DNA from: Acaudatibacter sp963835495
Lineage (GTDB): Bacteria > Pseudomonadota > Alphaproteobacteria > Caulobacterales > Caulobacteraceae
Direction: 5' to 3'
Assembly: GCA_963835495.1 (NCBI GenBank)
Contig: CAWIFQ010000003.1
Location: 124,001 to 188,000, forward strand
Length of the DNA stretch: 64,000 nucleotides
Both the position numbers and the translations under genes were made by a program. Below the pieces are notes generated by a model. That model did no database searches, had not been told where the DNA came from, and saw nothing but the letters and a program-made list of their open reading frames with translations. Shown in pieces: positions 43,823-51,783 of this stretch (within the stretch, counting starts at the first letter, position 1; each line of letters starts with the position of its first letter).

Positions 43823-45329
43823 ATGCACACGACCCTGCTGCTCGACATGGCCGCCGACGCCGCGCCGGACCGGCTGGCGCTGGGGCGGATGGACGACGGC
43901 GTCAGCTTCGACGAGGTCCGCAGCCGGGCCCGCGGCGGCGCGGCGTGGCTGCTCGATCTGGGCGGCGACACGGTCGTGTTCCTGGGGCTGAACGGGCCGC
44001 CGCTCGCCATCGCCGTGTTCGCCGGCGGGCTCATCGGCAAGCCGTTCACGCCGCTGAACTACCGCCTGCCCGACGCCGACCTGAACAAGCTGCTGGCCCG
44101 GACCGCGCCGTCGGTGGCCATCGTCGACGACGACATGATCGGCCGCCTGCAGCCCGCGCCCGGCGTCACCGTGGTGACGCGCACGGCGTTCGAGGCGGCC
44201 TGCCTCGATCCGGCCAACCGCGCGCGTGACCTGCCGGAAGTCGACCCGGACATCGGCGTGCTGCTGTTCACCAGCGGCACCACCGGCGAGCCGAAGGCCG
44301 CCGTGCTGCGCCACCGCAACCTGACCAGCTACGTGATCTCGACGGTCGAGTTCCTCGGCAGCGAAGAGCACGAGGCGGCGCTGGTCAGCGTGCCGGCCTA
44401 CCACATCGCCGGCATCTCGGCGGTGCTGACCGGCGTCTACGGCGGGCGGCGCACGGTGCACCTGCCGGCCTTCACGCCGGAGATCTGGGTCGACGAGGCG
44501 GCGAAAGAGAAGGTCACCCACGCCATGGTGGTGCCGACCATGCTGGGCCGCATCCTCGACGTGCTGGAGGCGCGCGGCGAGCACCTGCCGCACCTGAAGG
44601 CGCTGTCGTACGGCGGCGGGCGGATGCCGCAGCCGGTGATCGAGCGGGCGCTGCGGATCCTGCCGCACGTCGACTTCGTCAACGCCTACGGCCTGACCGA
44701 GACCAGCTCGACCATCGCCGTGCTGGGGCCGGACGACCACCGCGAGGCGATCAGCTCGAGCGACGAACACGTCCGCCGCCGGCTGGGCTCGGTCGGCAAG
44801 CCGCTGCCGACGCTGGAGGTCGAGATCCGCGGGCCCGAGGGCGAGCTGCTGGGTCCCGGCCAGTCCGGCGAGATCTATGTCCGCGGCGAGCAGGTCAGCG
44901 GCGAATATCTGCACAAGAAGGCGGTGCAGGACGACGGCTGGTTCGCCACCAACGACGGCGGCTGGATGGACGAGGACGGCTACCTCTATCGTCGAGGGCC
45001 GGCTGGACGATGTGATCGTGCGCGGCGGCGAGAACATCTCGCCCGGCGAGATCGAGGACGTGCTGCGCGAGCACCCCCAGGTGGCCGACGTGGCCGTGCT
45101 GGGCCTGCCCGACAACGAGTGGGGCGAGCGCGTCGCCGCGGTGGTGGTGGCGAAGGATGGCCAGCCGACCGCGGACGAGCTCGGCGCCTGGGTGAAGGCG
45201 CGGCTGCGCTCGACCAAGACCCCGGAAGTCTGGGCGTTCCGCGAGGCGCTGCCCTACAACGAGACCGGCAAGCTGCTGCGCCGCCAGCTGAGGGCCGAGA
45301 TGACGGCGGCCGCTCCCGCGGCGGCCTGA
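43823..45329 (+). CDS. Acyl-CoA synthetase / AMP-dependent ligase (frameshifted)
   Basis: An ANL-superfamily ligase of about 500 residues. The P-loop LLFTSGTTGEPKAAVLRHRN, the Y-G-L-T-E motif (NAYGLTETSS) and the late FATNDGGWMDEDGYLY core are in one frame. A shift near 44990 moves to the next frame, which resumes VEGRLDDVIVRGGENISPGE, and the catalytic lysine region NETGKLLRRQ. The Asp in GYLY(I)VEGRLDD marks the hinge. The enzyme would activate a carboxylic acid to its CoA ester using ATP. It heads the operon with ECH, CoA-transferase and amidohydrolase. The break is two missing bases or one extra. Confidence 0.85.
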
Positions 45330-45345
45330 ACACGCGGAGGCCGTC

Positions 45346-46346
45346 GTGGCGATCCCGGACCGGCCGAGCGAGGACAAGCCGGGCTGATCGCCGATCTGGT
45401 CGCGCTCGGCGGCGCCGGCGCGGCGGTCGTGGAGCTTCCGGGCGAGCTTGAGGCTCAGACTTCGGGCGCTGTGCGGATCGGCGTCAGCCGATCCGGCGCG
45501 CTGCCGGCCGCGGGGCTCGAGGCGTTCGACATCCTGCTCTGCGCCGATCCGACCGCGCCGCGGCCGTGGGTCGGCCTGCCGGCGGAGCGGCTCGACGACG
45601 CGCTGGGCGCGCTGCGCCGCCAGATCGAAGCCCAGCCGGTCGCGGCTGGGGTCGCCGCGCAGGTGCTGCGCGCCTCGCTCCAGCTCGCCTTCGACGACGC
45701 CCTGGCGATGGAGTCACTGTCCTATTCGATGCTGCTCGGCTCGGCCGGCTTCAGGGCTTGGCGCGAGGCGACGCCGGTGCGCCGACGGGACGAGGCGGCG
45801 GCGCCGCGGGTGCTGGCCGAAGCCGGGGAGGGCGCGATCCTGATCCGGCTCAACCGGCCAGATCGCCGCAACGCGTTCGATGCGGCAATGCGCGATGCGC
45901 TGTGCGAGGCGCTGGCGTTCGCGGCCGAGCATCCGGACCGGCCGCCGGTCGAGCTCAGCGGCCTGGGCCCCGCCTTCAGCGCCGGCGGCGACCTCGACGA
46001 GTTCGGCGCCGCCGGCGATGTCGGCCAGGCGCATCTGATCCGCACGCTGCGCTCTCCGGCGCGGCAGCTTTACGCGATCCGGGATCGCGCGACGGCGCGG
46101 CTGCACGGCGCCTGCGTCGGCGCCGGGATCGAAGTCCCGGCCGCGGCGGGGCGGGTGACGGCAAGACCCGGCGCCTTCTTCCGGCTGCCGGAGGTCTCGA
46201 TGGGTCTGATCCCCGGCGCCGGCGGCACGGCGACGATCCCCCGCCGGATCGGCCGCCGGCGCGCCGCCTACATGGCCATCTCCGGCGCCGACATCGATCT
46301 CGAGACCGCGCTCGCCTGGGGCCTGATCGACGCGGCTCTGCCATGA
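45346..46346 (+). CDS. Enoyl-CoA hydratase/isomerase family protein with N-terminal extension (frameshifted)
   Basis: From GTG 45346, preceded by GGAGG, the frame reads MAIPDRPSEDKPG then stops at 45385. Adding one C after GGC restores LIADLVALGGAGAAVVELPG and joins it to the long open frame. Residues 1-150 are an extension with helical content; the crotonase domain follows, with oxyanion-hole pieces LGPAFSAGGDLDEFG and LHGACVGAGIEVPAAA and the loop MGLIPGAGGTATIPRRIGRR. The general-acid/base Glu positions are changed to Gly, so hydration chemistry is uncertain. ATGA overlap couples it to the CoA-transferase. Confidence 0.75.
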
Positions 46347-47362
46347 ACCCGATCGGCGTCACGCTGGCGGTGCAAGCCGCGCAGATCCGCGCGCTGACCG
46401 GCGATCTGGGAAGGCCGGTCGACGTGCGCACGCTCGGCATCCTCGACCGACGCGGGCTGCTCACCCTGCATCCGCCCGGGCTGGCGTCGCCGAACCGCGC
46501 CTGCCGCATGTTCCGCTGCGCCGACGGCTGGATGGTCCTCAACCTCGCCCGGGAAGACGACCGCGACCTCGTCGCCGCCTGGCTGCAGTGCGAGGTCGGC
46601 GACGATCCCTGGGAGACGATCCAGCGCGTCGCCAGACCACGCGCGGCGGCGCAGCTGTCGGCCGACGCGATCCTGCTCGGACTTCCGGCGGGCCGCGTCG
46701 GCGAGATCACCTCGCCGAATCCGCAAGCGCCGATCCCGATGGGCAAGCCGGCGCGGCGACCGCGCGGCGGCGCGCCGCGCGTTGTCGACTTGTCCGCGCT
46801 GTGGGCCGGGCCGATGTGCGGGGCGATCCTGGCCGAGGCCGGCTGCGAGGTCACCAAGGTAGAGAGCACGCGCCGGCCGGACCCCACTCGCACCGGCGCG
46901 CCGGTGTTCTTCCAGCGCCTGAACGGCCGCAAGCGCGACCTGCCGCTCGATCTCGGCGCGCCGGAAGGGCAGGGGCGGCTGCGCGATGAGATCCTCGCCG
47001 CCGACATCCTGATCACCAGCGCCCGGCCGCGCGCGTTCGCCTCGCTGGGGCTCTCGCCCGAGGACATCTTCCGCGCCAATCCCGCGCTCACTTGGGCGGC
47101 GATCACCGGCTACGGCTGGACCGGCGCGGCGGCCGGGCGGGTCGCGTTCGGCGACGACGCCGCGGCCGCGGGCGGACTGGTGCGCTGGACCAAGGCCGGC
47201 GCGCCGCGCTTCCTCGGCGACGCGCTGGCGGACCCCGTCACCGGCTTGGCCGCCGCGCTGGGCGCGCTGAACGGGCTGGCGTCGGGGGGCGGGGTGCTGG
47301 TCGACATCAGCCTGGCGCGCTCGGCGGCCGGGGCTGCGGCCGATCGCAAGGCGCTTGCATGA
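46343..47362 (+). CDS. Class III CoA-transferase, apparent circular permutation
   Basis: A 339-residue CaiB/BaiF-type protein with its halves in reverse order. The segment that in normal members comes late (FRCADGWMVLNLAREDDRDL, about 55-75) lies at the N-terminus. The segment that is normally N-terminal (VVDLSALWAGPMCGAILAEA then GCEVTKVES, about 148-175) lies in the middle, followed by the RPRAFASLGLSPEDIF helix and the GDDAAAAGG loop where the catalytic aspartate is expected. Family enzymes move CoA between acids. It overlaps the preceding and following genes by four bases (ATGA), indicating tight coupling. Partial length compared with the usual ~400 residues. Confidence 0.78.
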   Translation: MNPIGVTLAVQAAQIRALTGDLGRPVDVRTLGILDRRGLLTLHPPGLASPNRACRMFRCADGWMVLNLAREDDRDLVAAWLQCEVGDDPWETIQRVARPRAAAQLSADAILLGLPAGRVGEITSPNPQAPIPMGKPARRPRGGAPRVVDLSALWAGPMCGAILAEAGCEVTKVESTRRPDPTRTGAPVFFQRLNGRKRDLPLDLGAPEGQGRLRDEILAADILITSARPRAFASLGLSPEDIFRANPALTWAAITGYGWTGAAAGRVAFGDDAAAAGGLVRWTKAGAPRFLGDALADPVTGLAAALGALNGLASGGGVLVDISLARSAAGAAADRKALA

Positions 47363-48754
47363 CGTCGCTGGTCATCCGCGACGTCGAGGTCGAGGGCTGT
47401 GTGGGCCTCGATGTGCGGATCGAGGACGGCCGGGTCGCCGAGATCGGCGCGAGCCTAGCCCGTCGCGGCGAAGTTCTGGACGCCAGGGGCGGCGCGCTGA
47501 TGCCCGGGCTGGTCGACCACCACATCCACCTGTTCGCCCTGGCCGCTCAGGCGGAGTCGCTGGTTCTGGACGGCGTCGCAAACGCATCGGCGTTCAGATC
47601 GCGCATCGAGGTCGGCGCTGATCGCGCGGCCGGCCGGCGGCTGGCTGCGGGTGACCGGCTATCACGAGGCGATGGCGGGCGAACTCAGTCGGGAGGCGCT
47701 CGACGCGATCGCCCCGCGCCATCCGATCCGGGTGCAGCACCAGACCGGCTCGCTGTGGGTGCTCAACAGCCTCGCGCTGGAGGCTGTGGGCGCGGACGCG
47801 GCGACGGCGACCAGTGTCGAGCGTGACGCGGCACGACGTCCGACCGGGCGGATCTGGCGGGGCGACGCCTGGCTGCGCGAGCGCCTGGCCGACGCGCCGC
47901 CTTCGCTGGCGGCGGTGGGCCGGCGGCTGGCGGCGTACGGCGTCACCGCGGTGACGGACGCCAGCGTCACCACCAGTGCGGACGCCGCCGCGCGCCTGGC
48001 CGAAGCCCACCGGGCCGGCGAGCTGCCGCAGCGCCTGATGCTGATGAGCGGCGGCGCCCTCGAAGCGCCGACCGATGGCGCGTTCGACGTCGGGCCGGTG
48101 AAGGTGCTGCTCGACGACCATGACCTGCCGCCGCTGGACGACTTCATCGCGCGGATCGGCCAGGCCCGCGCCTGGCGCCGCGCGGTGGCGGTGCACTGCG
48201 TCACCGCCGGCGAGCTGGCGCTCACGCTGGCCGCGTTCGGGGCGGCCGGCGCGCGCTCCGGCGACCGGATCGAGCACGGCGGCGTCATCCCGGCCGAGGC
48301 GATCGCGGCGATCCGCGAGCTGGGTCTCACCGTCGTCACCCAGCCGGCGTTCGTGCTGGAGCGCGGCGACCGCTACCTCGCCGAGGTCGACCCCGGCGAG
48401 CAGGCCGATCTCTATCGCTGCGCCAGCCTGATCGCCGCCGGGATACCGGTCGCGGCCAGTTCCGACGCGCCCTACGCCTCGCCCGATCCCTGGCGCGGCG
48501 TCGCCGCCACGATCGCTCGCAGGACCCTTGGCGGGCAGGCGTTGGGCCTGTCGGAGCGGGTGGGCGGCGCCGAAGCGCTGGCGATGTACCTCTCGGCGCC
48601 GGCCTCCCCCGGCGGTGCGCCTCGCCGCGTCGAAGCGGGCGCGGCGGCGGACCTTTGCCTGCTGAAGACATCGCTTGGCCAGGCGCTGCAGTCACCCGGC
48701 GCGGAGCTGGTCGCGGCGACTTTGATCGGCGGCAAGGTGGTCTACGCGGCGTGA
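47359..48754 (+). CDS. YtcJ-like amidohydrolase (frameshifted)
   Basis: A metal-dependent amidohydrolase of the amidohydrolase-3/YtcJ type. The N-terminus in one frame has the beta-sandwich and the first metal pair in MPGLVDHHIHLFALA. A shift near 47615 leads to the next frame (ALIARPAGGWLRVTGYHEAM), which contains HPIRVQHQTGSLWVLNS, the metal histidine in AVHCVTAGE, GDRIEHGGVI and SSDAPYASPDP. Total about 465 residues. Members hydrolyse amides, formamides or cyclic compounds. It is coupled to the CoA-transferase by an ATGA overlap, suggesting that it opens a ring or removes a group before CoA activation. Confidence 0.82.
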
Positions 48755-48822
48755 CGTCTTAACCTGGCGCTCGGTCCGTCCTATTTTCTGCGTCACACCT
48801 TTCCAGGCAAGGATCCAAGCAC

Positions 48823-49341
48823 ATGGCTGAAACCGAACGCGCCGTTCTCGCCGGCGGATGTTTCTGGGGCGTGCAGGACCTGATCCGCAAACGCGCCGGG
48901 GTCATCTCCACCCGGGTCGGCTACACCGGCGGCGACACGCCGAACGCCACCTACCGCAACCACGGCGACCACGCCGAGGCGATCGAGATCATCTTCGATC
49001 CGGCGCGGGTGAGCTACCGCGACCTGCTCGAGCTGTTCTTCCAGATCCACGATCCGACCACCAAGAACCGGCAGGGCAACGACCTCGGCCGCAGCTATCG
49101 CTCGGCGATCTACTACGTCAGCGAAGCGCAGAAGAAGGCCGCGCTGGACACCATCGCCGACGTCGAAGCCTCAGGCCTTTGGCCTGGCAAGGTGGTGACC
49201 GAGGTCGAGCCGGTGGGCGACTTCTGGGAAGCCGAGCCCGAGCACCAGGACTACCTGGAGCGCTATCCGAACGGCTACACCTGCCACTTCCCGCGCCCGA
49301 ACTGGAAGCTGCCGCACCGCGCCGTCGCCGCGGGCGGGTGA
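48823..49341 (+). CDS. msrA: Peptide-methionine (S)-S-oxide reductase
   Basis: A 172-residue MsrA. The catalytic Cys13 is in GGCFWG, followed by GVISTRVGYTGGDTPNATYR; the HGDHAEAIEI and HDPTTKNRQGND motifs are the substrate-binding signature. Repairs methionine-S-sulfoxide in proteins using thioredoxin. There is no signal peptide, so it is cytosolic. AAGGA ribosome site eight bases upstream. msrB is not in view. It is slightly shorter than E. coli MsrA and close to many alphaproteobacterial versions. Confidence 0.95.
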   Translation: MAETERAVLAGGCFWGVQDLIRKRAGVISTRVGYTGGDTPNATYRNHGDHAEAIEIIFDPARVSYRDLLELFFQIHDPTTKNRQGNDLGRSYRSAIYYVSEAQKKAALDTIADVEASGLWPGKVVTEVEPVGDFWEAEPEHQDYLERYPNGYTCHFPRPNWKLPHRAVAAGG

Positions 49342-49434
49342 GCCGCACCCGCCAGCAGTCCTTTACGCGCCGGTTACGGCGGGCCCCGAGAAAGCCCGTC
49401 GAGTTCTAATCGCAGGGCGCCGTAACTGGGGCGC

Positions 49435-49710
49435 GTGGCGACTCTCGGCGACGACCAGACTTCAAAGCTGCCCAGCGCCCTCGCGGTCTGGAAGGACGCC
49501 GCCTTCCTGCACTACCGCGCGGCGAACATTCTGCTCCAGATCGCGGTCGGGCTGTTCCGCTGCAGATTGCTGCCAAGGGCCGCATTGTCGGTGGCGCTGC
49601 GTCTCTCCAGCCGCCTGCAGGACCGCGGGGCCTATTTCCATGCCCAGGCGCGGTGGCGACACCTGCGCACCCGCCTGGGCGGCGGAGGATCGGATTCGCG
49701 GGCGTCGTGA
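49435..49710 (+). CDS. Hypothetical protein, 91 aa
   Basis: A GTG-started frame with one moderately hydrophobic helical region (HYRAANILLQIAVGLFRC) and basic ends. No family recalled. Coding periodicity is modest and translation becomes Arg/Ser-rich at the end, so a small membrane-associated protein is possible but uncertain. Confidence 0.4.
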   Translation: MATLGDDQTSKLPSALAVWKDAAFLHYRAANILLQIAVGLFRCRLLPRAALSVALRLSSRLQDRGAYFHAQARWRHLRTRLGGGGSDSRAS

Positions 49711-49737
49711 CGGTAGCGAGCTACGCGGGCGTCGATC

Positions 49738-49917
49738 TTATCGATGCTCGAAGGGCGCCGCCCAGGGGGAACCGGCCGCCGCCTCGTGGCGCGCCTTCGC
49801 GGGCGAGCGATCGGAGCGCGAGTCGCCGCCGCGTCGCGCCTGTTCGCCGTGCGGGGGTTTGCGGGCGCTCACCGCGAGAAGCAGCGTCAGGGTGGCAGGC
49901 ATCAGCGGCGGCGCCAT
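49738..49917 (-). CDS. Possible 59-aa small protein
   Basis: A minus-strand frame starting MAPPLMPATLTLLLAVSARK with a short hydrophobic N-terminus and an Arg/Ser-rich rest. Its ATG overlaps the TGA of the next small ORF (TGATG) and a GGGGAG ribosome site lies upstream. The pair could be a translationally coupled small-membrane-protein couple, but no homologue is recalled. Confidence 0.3.
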   Translation of the reverse strand: MAPPLMPATLTLLLAVSARKPPHGEQARRGGDSRSDRSPAKARHEAAAGSPWAAPFEHR

Positions 49918-50057
49918 CAGCGGGTCTCCCCGATGCGCTCCGCGCCAGCGAGGCGCTGGCGACCATTGCGCTGCGACCGAAAGTGGTCGCTCGCCTTGAT
50001 GGCGATCGCGCCTGGAAGCCAGATGACGGCGGCGGCCACGACCAGGGTGGCGGCCAT
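49917..50057 (-). CDS. Possible 46-aa single-span membrane protein
   Basis: A minus-strand frame MAATLVVAAAVIWLPGAIAI followed by a basic, glutamine-rich tail. One transmembrane helix is plausible. The stop overlaps the start of the downstream small ORF. Apart from these two frames the stretch 49711-50373 contains nothing convincing; the frames on the plus strand are Arg/His-rich and unlikely to be coding. Confidence 0.3.
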   Translation of the reverse strand: MAATLVVAAAVIWLPGAIAIKASDHFRSQRNGRQRLAGAERIGETR

Positions 50058-50373
50058 TTCGAAGAAACCGGACAATTCAACAACGAGCCCAGCGCGCCCG
50101 GGTTGGGCGCTAGCGTGCGCGGCTTATAAGTTCAAAGGCCATAAGCGTTCAAAACGCGCCTTCGGGTGCAAGCGTAAACTCCGCATAAAGCCAGCAATCG
50201 GGCCGCGGAGGCAAACATCAGCACGACCAGTGACTTGACCTCTATTCCAGTATTGGCGTGGATCGTCCGATCCATATCGAATCCTTATGCGACACAGCGA
50301 TATCGTCGCGACCGTAACTTGGAGCCAGCGATCGTCGACTGTTGCGGTCGATGGCCTTTTTTGCGGTGCCTCG

Positions 50374-50835
50374 ATGACCATCCGTCTCTACCAACCCATG
50401 CAACCGCTCGCGGCCGACGGCGGCGCGCTGACGCGCGTGCTGCATGTCGCCGGCGTCGAAAAGGACGACCTGATCCGCGTGATCGGTCCTTCCGGCCCGG
50501 TCGCCGCGCTCTGGCTCGGCCGCCACGGCTATGACCGGGCCGTCTTCGTGCGCACATCTGCGACGGGTTCGTCCGTTCCGGCGGACGCGCTGCTGGTGGC
50601 GCAACCTTGTGTGGCCGAGGAACTCGAACCGCTGCTGGACCTCGCCGGCGCCGTCAACGACGGCGGCGCCCTGATCGTCCAGACGCGCCCGGGCCGGCTC
50701 GGCGAGGAGTTCGAAGCCGTCGCCGCCCTGCTGCGCCGGCAGGGGTTCCACGCCCAGCGCCGCCTCAACGACAAGGGCCGGCCGATCTGCATCGCCCGGC
50801 GCGTCGGCTTCCCCAGCGCGGAAAAGGCGGCCTAG
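50374..50835 (+). CDS. Methyltransferase-fold-like hypothetical protein
   Basis: A 153-residue cytosolic protein. It has features of the Rossmann-like methyltransferase fold: DLIRVIGPSGPVAALWLGRH, then DALLVAQPCVAEELEPLLDL and DGGALIVQTRP, with the order of a degenerate or C-terminal methyltransferase core. The usual GxGxG SAM motif is replaced by GPSGPVA, so SAM binding is doubtful. It is five bases from the SET-domain gene and probably co-transcribed with it. The upstream extension to 50287 lacks such features. Confidence 0.6.
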   Translation: MTIRLYQPMQPLAADGGALTRVLHVAGVEKDDLIRVIGPSGPVAALWLGRHGYDRAVFVRTSATGSSVPADALLVAQPCVAEELEPLLDLAGAVNDGGALIVQTRPGRLGEEFEAVAALLRRQGFHAQRRLNDKGRPICIARRVGFPSAEKAA

Positions 50836-50839
50836 GACC

Positions 50840-51232
50840 ATGTTCCTCGCACTTCGCACGCCCCTGCGGCCCGTCCCGCCGCCTTCGTCCCCCTCCAAGG
50901 ACGAGGGCGGCGAAACGCACCGCGCCGTCCGCGCCTACCGGCCGGGCGACGTGGTCTTCCGCTTCGATGAGGTCGAGTGGCGGACGCAGCGCGATCGCGA
51001 CACCGTCCAGCATCTTCGCGGCGGCCACTTCTTCCACCCGCTGCTCGCGAGGACCGGACACAGTTGCGAGCCGAACTGCTGCGTTTCCTTCCCGACCCAT
51101 TCGGTGGTGGCGGTCCGGGCGATCGCCGCCGGCGAGCCGATCACGTACGACTGGGAGACGACCGAGACCTGGTTCAGCCATCCGTTCTGGTGCCGCTGCG
51201 GCTCGCGCCGCTGTCGGGGCCGGATCGGCTGA
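50840..51232 (+). CDS. SET-domain protein with post-SET cysteines
   Basis: A 130-residue compact SET protein. It shows ARTGHSCEPNCCVSFP, matching the NHSCxPN motif, the ELxYDY equivalent PITYDWETTE, and a C-terminal CRCGSRRCRGRIG that reproduces the post-SET CxCx4C zinc motif, with Cys in HSCEPNC as fourth ligand. Eukaryotic SET proteins methylate lysines using SAM; small bacterial homologues are little studied. The N-terminal SET-N part is reduced. It lies directly after a methyltransferase-fold-like gene. The substrate could be a ribosomal or DNA-binding protein. Confidence 0.8.
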   Translation: MFLALRTPLRPVPPPSSPSKDEGGETHRAVRAYRPGDVVFRFDEVEWRTQRDRDTVQHLRGGHFFHPLLARTGHSCEPNCCVSFPTHSVVAVRAIAAGEPITYDWETTETWFSHPFWCRCGSRRCRGRIG

Positions 51233-51336
51233 GCGCTCGCCGACGCGGTTGTTGCGCCGCGACGTGACGGCGGCGAAGGGCTGGGCGTAGACTTTGGCAT
51301 GGGCGGGCGTCGCCAGACTGGGCGAGGGAAGCGACC

Positions 51337-51642
51337 ATGGCCGATGAATGTTCTCACAGCGCCGGCGTCCGCGATGTGACGCCGAGCGCACTTGGGTGCG
51401 AGGAGTGCCTGAAGATCGGCTCGCCGTGGGTGCATCTGCGCCTGTGCCGGGCCTGCGGCCATGTCGGCTGCTGCGATGACTCGCCCCATCGCCACGCCAC
51501 CGCGCATTTCCACGCCACTGGCCATCCGATCATCGAAGGCTACGACCCGCCGGAAGGCTGGGGCTGGTGCTACGTCGACGAGATCTTCCTCGATCTCCCG
51601 GACCAGACCCCGCACAACGGCCCGATCCCGCGCTTCGTCTGA
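51337..51642 (+). CDS. UBP-type zinc-finger protein
   Basis: A 101-residue protein consisting of a ZnF-UBP domain. Ligands are visible: Cys in ADECSH, GCEECLKIG, LCRACGHVGCC, and His in SPHRHATAHFHATGHP. In eukaryotes this domain binds the ubiquitin C-terminus; in bacteria stand-alone versions are common but of unknown role. The tail EGWGWCYVDEIFLDLP is typical of bacterial members. GGGAAGCGACC ribosome region upstream. It follows the SET gene by about 100 bases. Confidence 0.88.
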   Translation: MADECSHSAGVRDVTPSALGCEECLKIGSPWVHLRLCRACGHVGCCDDSPHRHATAHFHATGHPIIEGYDPPEGWGWCYVDEIFLDLPDQTPHNGPIPRFV

Positions 51643-51783
51643 GCGGTTTCCGGTCGCGGGCGGCGCATTATTCGCGGCGCAGCGGAACCGGCGGCCCGCC
51701 GCTCCGTTGCCGATTTGCCGGGTGGCGTCCGAGCGATCGTTGACGCCTGCGCACTCGGAGCAAGCCGACCAGGAGTTTCGGTC

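Noticed and set aside
45976..47106. A 376-codon minus-strand frame over the ECH/CoA-transferase genes
   Set aside because: Ser/Arg-rich shadow of the coupled plus-strand genes, no domain.
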